Shown here in pieces: positions 32,317-44,834 of a stretch of DNA of 64,000 nt (the first letter of the stretch is position 1; the number at the start of each line of letters is the position of its first letter). The DNA comes from Liolophura sinensis (Eukaryota > Mollusca > Polyplacophora > Chitonida > Chitonidae). The position numbers and the translations under genes were made by a program. The stretch covers positions 18,783,338 to 18,847,337 of the forward strand of contig NC_088302.1 in the NCBI RefSeq assembly GCF_032854445.1, read 5' to 3'. Below the pieces are notes generated by a model. That model worked only from the letters and a program-made list of their open reading frames with translations. It was not told the DNA's origin and searched no databases.

Positions 32317-32600
32317 GAGCCCTCGCTGGCTCATTCATCTAAAGCCTTGGTATGGTCGAAGTCGTCACGGGTTCAAACCCAACTCTCGTTAGTTCAACTC
32401 TGGATTAATCATTATTTATTTATTTATTTATTTATTTGTGTGTTTTACTCTATACTGAAGACTTTTTCACCTTACCATGCACGGTGGTCAGTTCCAGGGG
32501 CGGAGGATACCAAAATGTCTAGAGACGCAGGGTAAACCGCCGATCTGCGGCAAGTTTCTGACTGACTTTCTCAGAGACTTACATATATGTACCCAATTAT
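32317..32600. repeat. Decayed SINE-like sequences
   Basis: CCTCGCTGGCTCATTC and CACGGGTTCAAACCCAAC resemble a tRNA-derived head with a B-box. They are followed by (TTTA)n at 32411-32439 and TGTTTTACTCTATACTGAAG, like a minus-strand SINE tail. Two overlapping relics seem likely, both too diverged for firm assignment. Confidence 0.45.
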
Positions 32601-34867
32601 GGTGGGAAACAAATGTCTCCAACGAAGGTTAGACTGAACAAAGGACCACACGAGCGTTGTCGACCGCTTCGTATCACCAAGACCCCACAAGCAGTGAGAG
32701 CGACGGGATCTTCAGATTCCCTGTCCAAGGCTGGTCTGATACACTCACAGTTTGTGTGATAGCAATTGGAAGGCAAGCACCACTCAGTCAAACTTTTATA
32801 GATAAATAAATACAAGCGTGTGTATGGGGTGGGGAATGTAAGTGTGTTGAGGGAAGGTGGGGGTTGGAGGTGGTAGTAGGGGTCATTTTGACAGCGAAAG
32901 GCCAAGATCTCCAAACCCCAATGCTTTCAATCAATATTAATCACGATAGAGTCTATTTTAGGTTTACAAGAGGTGATACGTTAGGTTTTAACATTTTAAG
33001 ATGTGGAATGAATGATAGATCTGAGACAGGAAGCACAACTGCGCCTCCTCTTGTTTCAATCATTGAAAAACTATAAACAGAATTCTGATTGCTCCGTAGA
33101 CAGCTTGAACAAGTTTACGATTCAGCCCAAATGTCCATGCTATACAAGAGGATTAATAGACTGCGAACAGCATGCAACCTGAATGTTTGAAGAATCTCCG
33201 ATGCAATGAGCTTGGAGAATGGAATATGTGAAGCGCGCCGTGTCTCTGGTAAGGTGAAAAAGCTATGATGTTAACGACACTTTTCTAGCCGTCGCTGGTT
33301 CAGATTTACTCAAAATGCTGGGTTGTCATCATATTTAATAAACAATCACCTGAAAACAACGTACAAGGACCAAGCACAGGGGAATCTTACTCTACCCACA
33401 GAATCCCGCTTTGTGCTGGCATACAATATAAAAGACAACATTGTGGAGAGTAAAACCAGAGCAGCGATCACATTGTGATAATTGGAAAATGGTCATACGT
33501 AACCGGAGAGAGCGATGCACGTGCCACAAAAATAAACTTAAAATGGCAGACATGGAAAGATTACAGAAGAGTCGAAATTTCAGTAAAAACACGCTGTTTT
33601 CTGACGATGACTTTTCAGTATGTGTGCACTACCCTAGTGCTTTATGAGCGAGCACTCATACAGGTTCACACAATGTATGACGTATACTACCGGAAAATAC
33701 AAAACAAAGCATTGGACCATTTTAATTGCTAGTTTCACATTGTCTGTGCACTTCTGAGGAATAATGTTAACACACGTTTCCAAATAATCTCTGACACATG
33801 AAGAATCCAAACAATCATAATCAAATATGCATGAAACAATCATTATAACAAAAGCAGTCAAGTTACATCTATATACTGTCGCCAGGTTTTAAATGGTATT
33901 TTAGTGAAACAGCACTGAAAATATCTGGGAATTGGCCTGTTACAAGGATATACCATCGAGATATGACGAAAAACAAACAAATTACAGACCAAATCGGTAG
34001 GCAATCTTCATTATGCGGGTGATTTGTCGTTGTGGAAAGACCGAAAAGAAAGAATTTGACACATACTTTTGATCACTTGCACGAAGGTGGCCTACACCAG
34101 ATGTCATTAAAACTCTGCATTCATGAAGCATTCACCATTAATTGGATCCAATTAACCCTGACACAGAGCTTTTAAAGTAATTAGTGATCATCTTTACAGG
34201 AGCAGTTAGCTTGAGAACTTAATTTAAGTAATTGACAGGTGCGTGGTTTGGTAACATTTTGCGTGCTGGCATGCATGTAGTGAAAATTGGAGAAAGGGCT
34301 TATTACAAGGGTACATGATATAAAAATATTGCCATAAAAATGTAAATGCGACGAGCTGTTCTTTAGGATGGGAAACCTGATCTTACTCTCATATACGTAC
34401 ATGATATCAGTACAGCCTGTATGCCTCAGGCTTATTGATAGCGTGTCATTCTCTTATGTAATGGTACCGGGATACGAAACAGTCTTAGAGTTAAGTCAAA
34501 ATTTCAAAACACTTTTTAATTGTTATTTCTTACGTAAAACAAATTTCATCTAAAATTACGGAAAGGAAGATACCAACTTGATTAAAATTTTCTAAGTCTA
34601 AGATCGCTTCGTGATCCCGGAACCAGAATATAAGCTACTTCACTCGAATTCATTAACTCGAATGAAGTGCTACGCACATTATTACCTACATGAAACACTG
34701 CTGCTTTTATCTCATCTTGTTTTGCAAGAGACATCAGTTTCAGCCTCATGCCACTGCAGGTTATACCCTGGGGTCAGTTTTATTCCACAAGTCCTTTGTT
34801 AGACAAAGGGCAACTCTTGCGGCGCAGATCCACCCATTAAAATCTGAAGTTCTGTATGACTAAAACA
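32601..34867. other. AT-rich single-copy DNA, no feature recognised
   Basis: Frames of 60-105 codons overlap on both strands without recognisable domains. No repeat copy was identified. Confidence 0.45.
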
Positions 34868-34965
34868 AACTTGATATCGCCAGTGACACAACCCGATATC
34901 GCCTGTTATAATTCGATATCGTCTGTTACAACCCAGTATCGCCTGTTACAAGCATGGATCAACTC
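34868..34965. repeat. About 21-bp tandem repeat (GATATCGCCTGTTACAACCC)
   Basis: Four imperfect units of 20-22 bp. TTACAACCC/CCTGTTACAA words link it to the 39-bp array that follows at 35140. Confidence 0.75.
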
Positions 34966-35139
34966 CTGTCTAAGGTTGGACATTTATTACAATTGACAAT
35001 CAACTGTTAACTTACAGGGTCAACTATTACTGCCACGGTTAATCAGTTACAGTCCGAGAAAAAATGTTACAAACCAGAATCATATTCCAGAAGTCCGCAG
35101 TAACTGATGCAATTCGGGTCACATGTCACAACCGCCATG

Positions 35140-35520
35140 CACTTGGTCAACTGTTACACTTTGGGTCAAATCCTACAACCCCGGATCAACTGTTTACACT
35201 TTGGGTCAAATCCTACAACCCCGGATCAGCTGATACACTTTTGGTGAAATCCTACAACCCCCAGATCAACTGTTACACTCTGGGTCAAATCCTACAACCA
35301 CGGATCAACTGTTACACTTTGAGTCAAATCCGTCAACCCCGGATCAACTGTTACACTTTGGGTCAAATCCTACAAGCCCCGGATCAACTGTTTACGCTTT
35401 GGGTCGATTCCTACAACCTCGAATCAACTGTTATACACTTTGGGTCAATTCCTATAACCACGGATCAACTGTTACGATTTGGGTCAATTCCTACACCCCG
35501 CATCAACTGTTATATAGTTT
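35140..35520. repeat. 39-bp minisatellite
   Basis: About ten units built from ATCAACTGTTACACTTTGGG and TCAAATCCTACAACCCCGG, with 1-3 bp indels between units. The period is a multiple of 3, which explains the 159-codon plus-strand frame across it, whose 13-residue repeats change frame at each indel. Confidence 0.9.
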
Positions 35521-35825
35521 ACTTCAAATTTTACAACACATGATGAGATGCCGCATTCCGGGTTCAACTACGTGCAATGTAACCAAACATTCATCTGCTA
35601 CCACTGGTGATCCGTTGTTGCAATGTGGGATTAACGCCTACACAGTTTGAAATAACCGTTACAGCCCATAACATACCCATGTTACAATTGTGAATCATCT
35701 GCCACAACTCTCTTCCAAGTGCTGTAGTTTGCGGGTCAACCACTAGAATCTGGGTTCATTGCATATAGTTTACATTGCGTAACCTACATTTCTTGTAGGA
35801 TATTCAATAATGGACTATATTCCAT

Positions 35826-36012
35826 GGCAACCGTGGGCAGACGGTTAAAGCGCTTGCTCTGTGCGACCATCAGGCACTTAACAATGAGGTCTCGAGTTAG
35901 AATCCAGTTCTCGCTATTTTAGCTGCGGCTTTAAGTCAAGAGATTTATCTGGTACCTGGCCAAGATCGGTGCTTGTCACTCCGGTAAAAATTTTGAGCAC
36001 GGCGTTAAATCT
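35826..36012 (+). mobile_element. SINE3-type element, diverged
   Basis: Head GTGGGCAGACGGTTAAAGCG with A-box-like content, B-box-like GAGTTAGAATCC, then GTCAAGAGATTTATCTGGTA, CCTGGCCAAGATCGGTGCTT and a 3' end GAGCACGGCGTTAAATC. The module order is shared with 21432-21605. Confidence 0.65.
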
Positions 36013-36711
36013 TACTGTATGTAAAATGTGATGACAACACATAATTCTGAGTAATTCCAGACAGTCTCAAGTGGCGTCTAATAAATTGCAAATAACATTA
36101 CTGCATTTTCATAAACTAATTCTGCTTAAACCATGCCGCTAGCGATGTTTTTGCTACTATTTAAGTATTTACATGAACAGTTAAAATAAAACCCTAACTG
36201 ATGTAAACTAACAATGAGGCTGTATTTCACCGGTTTACTGTGACCATTTGTCAACTATCACACTGTCGTCGCTGCTCTGATTTTTTTTCTGTATGCTATA
36301 CGTCCTTATATTATTAATAGATATTATATTAAACACCAATCAGTCAGTCCATCAGTGACAGATTGAGCATATTCAGGTGAAATTTTTTTTAGCAAGACTA
36401 ATTATTAAAATAACATGTTACAAATGATCCACTTAGGTATGTTTGCGTGCCATTGCTGCTTTTACATGATTTATTGTCGATTACAACAACGGTGCTCTGT
36501 CTACAGAGCATTTATACCTTGGGAGGGCTGCTTAATGCACATCGGCGCAGTTGTCGTTAGAGCCAGGGCGTGAGAGATATACCTTGACGTCAGTCTTTCC
36601 AACATAGGCATCCATCATACGCAACAAACCCTGAATACATATATTCCTTCTTCAAAAGATTCGCTGTATATGTCATATACGCACCGAATGATAAAATCCT
36701 GGTGTGCCCCA
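36013..36711. other. Single-copy AT-rich DNA, no feature recognised
   Basis: TATTAAACACCAATCAGTCA at 36326 resembles a lone SINE tail. Nothing else is seen. Confidence 0.45.
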
Positions 36712-36900
36712 CCTTTATCTTGCATACCAACACCTCACCTTTATCTTGCCCACCAACACCTTACTTTGACCTTGCCCATTAACACCTTACTTTGCTCTTG
36801 CCCACCAACACCCCACTTTTATCTTACCCACCAACACCTTACTTTTATTGTGCCCACCAACACCCTACCTTTATCTTACCCACTAACATCTTCATTTTTT
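36712..36900. repeat. 26-bp minisatellite
   Basis: Seven units of CTTGCCCACCAACACCTTAC plus TTTTAT, with scattered substitutions. The plus strand is pyrimidine-rich. Confidence 0.9.
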
Positions 36901-36904
36901 ATCT

Positions 36905-36975
36905 TGGGTACTACTTCGATGGTTAGTGGTTAGAGTCACAGTTGGGAGATCTGGGGTTCAATTCCTATTAGTAGT
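36905..36975 (+). repeat. tRNA-like SINE head relic
   Basis: GATGGTTAGTGGTTAGAG (A-box-like) and GGGGTTCAATTCC (B-box-like) are about 35 bp apart, as in a tRNA-derived promoter. No cloverleaf with a plausible acceptor stem could be drawn, so it is not called a tRNA gene. Confidence 0.45.
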
Positions 36976-37337
36976 AAACGTAAAGCACGCTAATCACTCG
37001 ATCTAGGTGTTTATTTCTATCACGCGCATGTGACCATTAATATCTCCCAAAATGCAAGCATGTATTTCATGGTCTTTCATAAAGCTCGTCAGAGATCACT
37101 CGTGACCCATGAACATGTCATGAGATACTGAGCTTACTCTACGTGTAGAAATCTGGGAATCATATGTTTGAAAGTCAGTAACGTGTACTTGGTAAACGCC
37201 AGTGGTTGGCCGTGGAATTCATGTAAGGCGAAATCAAAGACTATTGCGTACACGTGCCAGTGCAATCATTCTGAAGAAAATTCCGGTTGAGAAGCGGGAT
37301 TTCAAATTACATGAACTGTATCCCAGCTTTGGCTCCA

Positions 37338-37525
37338 TATTTATTTATTTATTTGATTGGTGTTTTACACCGTAGTCAAGAATATTTTACTTACACCACG
37401 GCGGCCAGCCTTATTATGGGAGGACGAAACTGGGTAGAACCCACAGCAGGCCCATAATCACTCGCAGATTTCTGCCAAACCTTTCCACGAACGATCGGAG
37501 AGGAAACCAACATGGGCCGGACTGG
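37338..37525 (-). mobile_element. SINE1, diverged, 5'-truncated, minus strand
   Basis: (TTTA)n, TGATTGGTGTTTTACACCGT, CCACGGCGGCCAGCC, CTGCCAAACCTTTCCACGAA and GGAGAGGAAACCAACATGGG follow SINE1 order with many substitutions. Confidence 0.85.
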
Positions 37526-37673
37526 TCCCCCACTGTCAAATATTTTGGATCATACCGCTCTGACTGAACACCAGTCAATCGGTAAATGCAAGTAGAATAA
37601 ATGTACGGATCTATAAATGGATACTTATAGGCTTACATGTGTCCATTTGGATTAATAAATGACTACGGTACAT

Positions 37674-37870
37674 TTATATTTTTATTTATTTGATTGGTGT
37701 TTTACGCCGCACTCAAGAATATTTCACTTATACGACGGCGGCCAACATTATCGTGGGTGGAAACCGGGCAGAGCCCGTGGGAAACCAGGTTGATGCCAGA
37801 CCTTCCCACGTACGGCCGGAGAGGAAGCCAGCATGAGCTGGACTTGAACTCACAGCGACCGCATTGGTAA
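37674..37870 (-). mobile_element. SINE1, 5'-truncated, minus strand, with exact target duplication
   Basis: Runs from the T-rich tail through TGATTGGTGTTTTACGCCGC and ATACGACGGCGGCCAACATT to the B-box complement GGACTTGAACTCACAGCGAC. The 13-bp direct repeat GACTACGGTACAT is exact at 37661-37673 and 37871-37883. About 20 bp of the GC core is deleted (GGGAAACCAGGTTGATGCC). Confidence 0.95.
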
Positions 37871-37883
37871 GACTACGGTACAT

Positions 37884-39553
37884 CAGTGAATAAATAAATA
37901 CAAAGATGAATTGCGAGACACGTTGATGAATGAGCGAGTGAATGACTGAATGAACAAATCAACGAATGAATGGATTAAAGAATCCGCTCAACAATTACTA
38001 ACCATGTGTTTGTGTACACTTGGCACAGACAGTTAATTACATACACACCATAGTCTAACAGTATACGGAGACTAAAATGAAATCTTTGCACCAAGGTTCT
38101 GATGGAAATTGCTTGCTGACGTCACTGGAAGCTGGTCTTATCTCTTGGATTCACCAAACCCTTACATGAGGTTATTGGAACGCCGGGATTGGAGATGTTA
38201 AAAAAGCAGCAAGTCCCGTGTAAGAATCAATCAGACAAACACTTTCCCCCAATGAAAGTCGGATGTTAGCTTGAGGCCGTCTCCCTGTATAAACCCCAGC
38301 CTGCCCGCAGCTGCCGTGGCCCAGGCTTTTCTGTCACTGGTATTATACACGGCCGTCCATGAGATGTAAAACGCAGTGCCCCTCTCATAGGTCCCCCATA
38401 ACACCGTCTATCTCAAACAGCAGATATTGCCCCATATCGGAACCGTTCAGTTTGACTGTTGTAATATTCTCCTATGGCATTGTTATGTCTGGGCTTTGAC
38501 ATTACCACTTGCCACTCCGCAGATAAAGCTGGTGGCATAATTAGATCACGTGGGCGCTGTTAATTGACCTATTTGTGGGCGAGTCCATTCTGAGTTAGCT
38601 CGGGCAAGGCAGTGAATAGGTCGTTGCTGAGATCATTTCCAGAAAGGTCCGGCAGCTTTACTTGTGATGTCAACCTTGAATGTGGAAAATATATATACAT
38701 GTAGATACATATATGTCTATACCACTGAGCGGATGCGTGCTTAGTTAGTCTGTTATGTTCACGTGTTCATTTTACCTCATGGTCAATTAAAGAAGAAGGG
38801 GACGCAAAAAATTGTACGTGTAAAAGAAAGGGAGAAAAAACATCCCCAAAACAACGCTCACACTGGTTTTCTGAAATTGAACCACTTTTCTTCTGGGAAA
38901 CATCGGTTTACAGGTTTTACCAGCTGACAACTTACGGGTTTGCATGGGCGCTTTTTCTGCTCGGTATGCAAGTCGTGTTTTTAACTGAAAAGGTCACTGA
39001 CATTGGTCTTTAAGAGACAATATATACAGTTCATCAGTGGTGATAGCAGATCTTGGCAGTGCCTCGGCCTGTACAGCGATCTGTTTTCGTGTTCAACAGT
39101 GTGTGGTTAACGGGGTAGACATTCTTACCCAGTCTTGACAAGATAGCAGTTGTGTGTGAGCAGTGGTGGTGACCAGTTCGTATCGCCCGCTGTTAGTCAG
39201 TCAGGTCATCTCGGCTCTGTGAATTCGCACCTGTCAATCAACGCCACGCGCCCTTAAGAACGCGCGATAGTTCCACAGGGGCGTGGCTAAGTCGCAACCG
39301 GATTACGTTCGTAAGTGAGTCTTATCATTCAGTATGACAACAAGCGGACCACTGTTAGGGTTGATGTCCGTTTATTCTTACCACTGCACTGACCGGCAGC
39401 CGAAGTGTGTGCAACCCTTAACCGCTGTTGAATTGTTGACTGGAAGGGTATAACAGTAACTGCTACACGCCGTTGCTTTCAGTGAGGTCCGCGCCTTGGT
39501 CCCGGAGTGTAGGGAGGAAATTGAACACCGTTCGGTTCGCGCGGTGGCTGTGT
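37884..39553. promoter_or_regulatory. Upstream region of the gene beginning near 39.6 kb
   Basis: Non-repetitive sequence becomes steadily richer in CpG from about 39060. Recognisable words include a full CRE palindrome TGACGTCA at 38117-38124 and an E-box CACGTG at 38547-38552. These short words can occur by chance. The interpretation as promoter-proximal DNA rests on the exon that follows. Confidence 0.4.
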
Positions 39554-39590
39554 TATATAGTAGCGCTAACAGGCGCTCTGAGTTCATTTA
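39554..39590 (+). promoter_or_regulatory. Predicted core promoter (TATA-like box and initiator)
   Basis: TATATAG at 39554-39560 lies 32 bp upstream of the A in TTCATTTA (39583-39590), which fits the animal initiator YYANWYY. The spacing is what TATA/Inr promoters use. No transcript is available to confirm it. Several ATGs between here and 39944 mean the real 5' leader may be shorter or spliced. Confidence 0.4.
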
Positions 39591-39943
39591 ATCGATGATC
39601 GCTTCCCATCCATGCCTTTGTGTTTATCTGGTGTAAATCAGAAAGGAAGAGAGCGGTAGAAAAAAAAAAAACAGAGTTCCCCTGAAAATAGAATCTGGAA
39701 GAAAAAGGGAAAGGTGAATTTGAGAGTTGCAATTCGCCGATCTCTTCTGGTACGCAGTAACAAAACTGTTGACAGCAGCGGCCTGGCTTTGTGCACGGTG
39801 TCCGGTGTCACACAATGAGTGCCATGACACCTCATTCACTTCCAGTGGCTCTTTGATGTTTGGATTTTAACCGCTGGGATTCTTCCACTCAGTCGTCCGT
39901 TCATTGTGTCAATCAGTACGTGTGTCTGAAACTGCCCTGCATC

Positions 39944-39998
39944 ATGTGGACGTTACTGCAGCTGGCAGTGTGCCTGTGTGCGCTGGGCGTTTGTGTAG
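39944..39998 (+). CDS. First coding exon of a predicted secreted/membrane protein (partial)
   Basis: ATG with A at -3 opens a frame coding MWTLLQLAVCLCALGVCV and then one base before a consensus donor GTAAGT at 39999. The 18 residues are a classic signal-peptide n/h region: short, hydrophobic, with small residues near the end. Without splicing the frame stops at TGA 40006, so an intron is required. The intron phase is 1, common after signal-peptide exons of modular extracellular proteins. The upstream region is CpG-rich with a TATA/Inr pair. The mature protein, and hence its function, lies in exons I cannot identify, probably beyond 64 kb or as short exons within the window. Confidence 0.7.
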
Positions 39999-40805
39999 GT
40001 AAGTGAATAACCATTTGACACGTTTCATTGTTTACGTAGTTTACGTAGGACCTACTAGAAAACCCGCAGTGCAATAACTGATATTAAGGCTGTCTGTGTA
40101 GCTTCCAAGCCTGGTCAGTGGTCTTACATATGCAAGACTTCCAGCTCAGGTTAACTAAATTAGAGTGGTTTATCATGTAGGACATAGGTAGGTAGCTATA
40201 TTACAGAGGCTGGTAATGGGGAGGGTTTAGGGCGAATTTGATGAGCCGGAGTTGTATGCTTGATAAAACGTTGACAACTTCACACACAGATGCATAATGC
40301 TCCAAGCTTCATCAAGGTAGCGATTCAAATTGTCTAAGACACATTTTCATCAGCCTCAAACTGTCCCAGCACACATATACATGTACATGTATAAATGTAT
40401 CAGGGTGGATAACCCCCTTTTGTGTTGTTAACCTCAGGAATTCCACTACTGTAGCTAACTTCATTTCACACCCAATAGAGGATGATCAGCAGCACAAAAA
40501 ATAATGTTTCCTGTTTCTTTCAATCCCTCATACAGTACTGTGTACATAACACATAGGATGCTGTCTTCATGGGCTTAAAACCCTCACCAGTTAATCTAGG
40601 TCAGTCATTAACAGCTGGCTTTATGGTACATCTACTGTCATACACTTTGTACTGCTTGTGTGTGTGTATATATTTAGACACATATCGACTAGATAGATAC
40701 CAGCCTCTGCCAGACATGCTATGTATTCTAGACGATATCTACAGGCAAATTGGCAATATTTTTCAGTGCTGTTACATGAATGGGTATTAATTGGTAAAAT
40801 AGTTC

Positions 40806-40945
40806 TTCAGTTAATTACCAAAGGTCTGTGGTTTACACTGAACACTCCTGGTTTCCTCCAAGCGTTTATGCTGAGTGAGATAATGTATAAGTCAAAAAGT
40901 CTTGAGTATGAATTAATCAACAATCAAATTAATGAATTTAGCTTT
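40806..40945 (+). mobile_element. SINE3-like 3' fragment
   Basis: ACCAAAGGTCTGTGGTTTAC, ACTCCTGGTTTCCTCCA, then CTTGAGTATGAATTAATCAA and CAATCAAATTAATG follow the order of the SINE3-type 3' half. Confidence 0.5.
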
Positions 40946-41459
40946 CTTGGGCTTATTGTTACATTTTTACATATTTTATTGTTATACATCATGACATGGT
41001 TCAACACCCTGTTTGATTTTTTCCCCAAAATTACCTTTGAAAAGAATAGAATTCGATGTAAATTTGTAAAATGTTTTTGGGATCAAATAAGATAGGATTA
41101 TTTAGTGATAAGATTATTGAAAACATATACATGTAATATATTTATGCAAATTCCTCCAGCTTTTAAAAAAAATATTACTTTTTTTTTCTTACTGTTTTGA
41201 AATTTAGACTAAGTATAGAAACTGACAGTCTCAAAAGCAGCTTCTTTGGATCTGCTCTTCTGTAGCTTCACTTTCAAACCTGAAACATGCTTTAGGTGAG
41301 TAAGAACATTCTATTATAAGTAACTCATCTGATATGTTGTGATTACTGGTCATACCTGTATACGCTCTATAAACATCAGCAATGTTGACAGTTACTTACA
41401 AGTATATACATCCACATATAGAAAGAATGAATATCGGCAATATTTATGTTACCATAACT

Positions 41460-41670
41460 GACCATCAATTTCATCCGTGACCAACTTGCCCATATTTCCT
41501 GATTCTGAGAGTTCTGTTGATTTTGGAAAGGTGCTTTGAGGTTTCTTTAGAACATGGGGTGATATTCTACTGGAAAATAGTAAGTCTCAGCACCAAAAAT
41601 AATATTTTGTGACATTTATTTGACTCGAAATATGCACTTTTGAGGGTGAAATTTTAGGTCATTTAGGGTA
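41460..41670 (+). repeat. Interspersed repeat R1, copy A
   Basis: CTGATTCTGAGAGTTCTGTT, GATATTCTACTGGAAAATAG, CAGCACCAAAAATAATATTT, and AAATTTTAGGTCATTTAGGG occur in the same order at 49929-50135 and, inverted, at 56993-57214. About 210 bp, no coding capacity seen. Confidence 0.85.
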
Positions 41671-42929
41671 CTTTGTATGTATATATATGTACTGCTGGTA
41701 CTTGGAATACTGGTGTATGATAAACACCTGTGATATACCAACACGCTCTTTACTGAGTAATTTGACCAGCATTAGCGGGCGGCATTAAAGTACTAGGCAC
41801 AAAAACATGCCACTAAATAGATTAGGTACACAGTGAAGCCTGAAAACAGGTGGTTTTGTTTATTTCTTCACCCCTTCTAAGTAAGTGAGGGGTTTTCAAA
41901 TTTGGCACACGTTAGGAAAATAAATCTTAAGATCGATTTACCATACAATAATAAATATTATATGTATGTTCATTTAATTGATTAATTCACCAGTTAAATT
42001 GTAAATTTAGATGTGTATGAATGTACTGCAGTAATACATAGTACCATTTAATTTATGAACTATTTGCTTGTCCCTTTAGACCACAGAATTCAGTATTTCA
42101 AAATATATACTTTAGGTGTTGATATGAACAGTCACGGTTCAAATCTATGATGCAGTGTTTTACTGTATGTGCTTAATTTTATCATGCAATTCAGCAAGCT
42201 CTGAATACACATATGTTTAGCCTGTGTGTACATTACCTGAGTATTCCCCCCAAAAATTGTTAAAGGGGACATTGAGTTTTAAAGTCTGGGTAAATCTATG
42301 AGGTTACTTTATGAGAGTACTGTTGATTTGGTATGTGTTCTGGAACGGGTTATAGAGTCTAAACAGAGAAGAAATGTTGAAGAGACTGCTTTGAAAAAAC
42401 AAGTCATCAGAATCCAGTCTATATCAAGTTTATATCAGTTCATCAAAACTCTCCTCAGCTGTACTACATATTGGGTTAATGAGCCACAGTTTTGTATTGT
42501 GAAAGCACTCCTTCAGAAGTGTGGGAACAAAACACTAGAGGGAAAAGCGCAGTGCCTGGCTGTACAGTGAGTCATCCTAGAGTTATAGCCTAGTGTCACA
42601 GTACAGTGTAGCAGATTTGTTTTGGTAGTCATATTAATGTACCGGGTTTGGACATAATATGATAGCTGTGGATTATATATGGTAAAAAGGTCGGGGTGGG
42701 AGGGGAAACAAGTGGTCGGAAAATGACATCACCCTACTGAAAACGACTTCCACATGTGTTACATTGGAGAGTTTGTGGAGAGTGGTTAGTTATCCTATAC
42801 CCATCATACTAAAATATACATACATGTTTACATCACCAGATGTTTTCAGTGTTAGTTAGAATGGAAGCTGCCTTGCTGTTACCCTTTGCAAATTTTCTTA
42901 CACATTTTTTCTTGCTGCTTAAACATAAT

Positions 42930-43260
42930 TATGCAGTGGTACAACCTTTCAACAACTTTCTGCTATTTCAAGATCTTTTCTTGACACGGCTATTAAAGAC
43001 TGATTGATTGCCTAATTAGTACATGAACTTGTAGCTATTCTAGGATATTTCCTGTATACTGCACAAAAGTCTGGTTCATTACCTGCCAAAGGATATGTTT
43101 CTGGAATATAACTACATATAACATGTATTAAAGGCTGATAAGCTACCTGACAGGCTAAGATCAACCACTTCCAGCTATTCCAGGTCAAATTCCTGTTTTA
43201 ATACAGCTATCAAAGACTGTTACATTAATTACGTTACAGGAGATCACTAACTTTCGGCTG
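42930..43260. repeat. Degenerate tandem repeat, about 75-bp unit
   Basis: AGCTATTCCAGGTCAAATTC, TACAGCTATCAAAGACTG and similar (CTGCTATTTCAAGATC...CGGCTATTAAAGACTG; GTAGCTATTCTAGGATATTT) repeat about four times with heavy divergence. Confidence 0.5.
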
Positions 43261-43420
43261 TGTCAGCTAAATATGGAATGATCATGGTGCAGTTGCTCAG
43301 TTGTACATTATGCTTAGGCCAGACCTGCTGTAATCATCGTTTTTCTTGCAGAATAAATCTTTTTTCAATGCCAGAGGAGGGGTAAAAATAAAACTAAACT
43401 TGAAAATCATCTAATTTGAG

Positions 43421-43487
43421 GTCATCGTCATGTGACTGAAAAATTGTTGAGCACTCACGCCAACCCCAAGCACTCACTCACTCACTG
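43421..43487 (+). mobile_element. SINE2 3'-end fragment
   Basis: CGTCATGTGACTGAAAAATT, GTTGAGCACTCACGCCAACC and CCAAGCACTCACTCACTCAC match the SINE2 3' terminus. Confidence 0.85.
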
Positions 43488-44567
43488 TAATTTGAGGAAA
43501 ACTGTAGGCTATTGCAGTGATTTTTCCTGTTGAAGACATATCTACATGATTGGAAAGCCTTGAAAACAGAGAAGTCCTAAGTTCATCTGGCCCAAAAACT
43601 GATAAAATATGACAAGCCTGTTATTTCGCACTGTACAGTGTACATGCATAAGTTTCCTTATATCCATATACAGTATACACCAACCTCAATCAATTGAATA
43701 AATATACAGTCGTGTAATTCGTAGGAACAGCGAACTGTTCTGACAGTTTTTCACGTTTTAAGTGTGTATGTGATTGGAAAAATTTGTAAAAAAAAGTTTG
43801 TAAAAACAGGAAGATCATAAAAATATTAAGATTGGACAATTTGAAAACGGTGGATTTGAAATAATTTTTTTCTTCGTTTTTGAATTTTTTATGGTCGGCT
43901 GCCAGTGAAACACATAATAAAGTTGGTATGGCCCTACTGTTGTGAGCATACATAGGGGAGCACATGTATCACAAAACCAGTTGTTAACTGACAATTCTTA
44001 TGATTCGCTGACATTCTATAATAATAATAATAATAAATGACTGTAACAAGCAGTATTCACCCACCTCACAGTTATATCATGGAAAGCATTAGAATCTGAA
44101 TGTTGAGGTAAAAACCATAAAAATGATAAATGTATGTAAAGCCCGTAGCTCAGTATTTAATAGCCATGTTGAATAATACTCGCTCAGATGGCCATTGTTC
44201 TGGGTGCAATAACCAGATATTAATCCGAAAAATTCATCAAGGAATCGGAGTAGAACTGTGTAATATGACGTTTTCCAGAGAACGACTGTTATTGTTCATG
44301 AACTGTCTGATATGTTTCACCGTACACATAAACCCCAAAAGAGTAATGAATTGCATCGGTAGGGTTGCATTTTACCGCTGTTACAAGAGGCTATAACTTT
44401 GATGGCATTGATGATATAACACTGCAGAATTTTGGACCTGCTGTTCAGAGGGTTCAAGGCAGAAATGTGAAAGAGGGTGTCCAAAAAGCCCTTTTTGAGG
44501 GCGCTTTGTGGGAGTAGGCTATCCTATCTTGTTGAAAAGGAACTTGACATGTAGTGTTTGAAATGGC

Positions 44568-44834
44568 GATGACATGTTAATACTGGATAATTGTGATGAC
44601 ATGTTAATACTGGATAATTGTGATGACATGTTAATACTGGATAATTGTGATGACATGTTAATGCTGGATGATCGTGATGACATGTTAATGCTGGATGATT
44701 GTGATGACATGTTAATGCTGGATAATTGTGATGACATGTTAATACTGGATAATTGTGATGAAATGTTAATGCTGGATAATCGTGATGACATGTTAATGCT
44801 GGATAATCGTGATGACACGTTAATGCTGGATAAT
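44568..44834. repeat. 27-bp minisatellite, ten units
   Basis: GATGACATGTTAATACTGGA plus TAATTGT repeats ten times with only a few variant positions (A/G in AATAC/AATGC, ATAATTG/ATGATCG). The 27-bp period keeps frames open on both strands (9-residue repeats), which explains the 101- and 135-codon frames here. High unit identity suggests recent expansion. Confidence 0.95.

Noticed and set aside
42298-42570. 90-codon plus-strand frame
   Set aside because: No recognisable domain and no credible splice-site pair. The length is within chance for AT-rich DNA of this extent.
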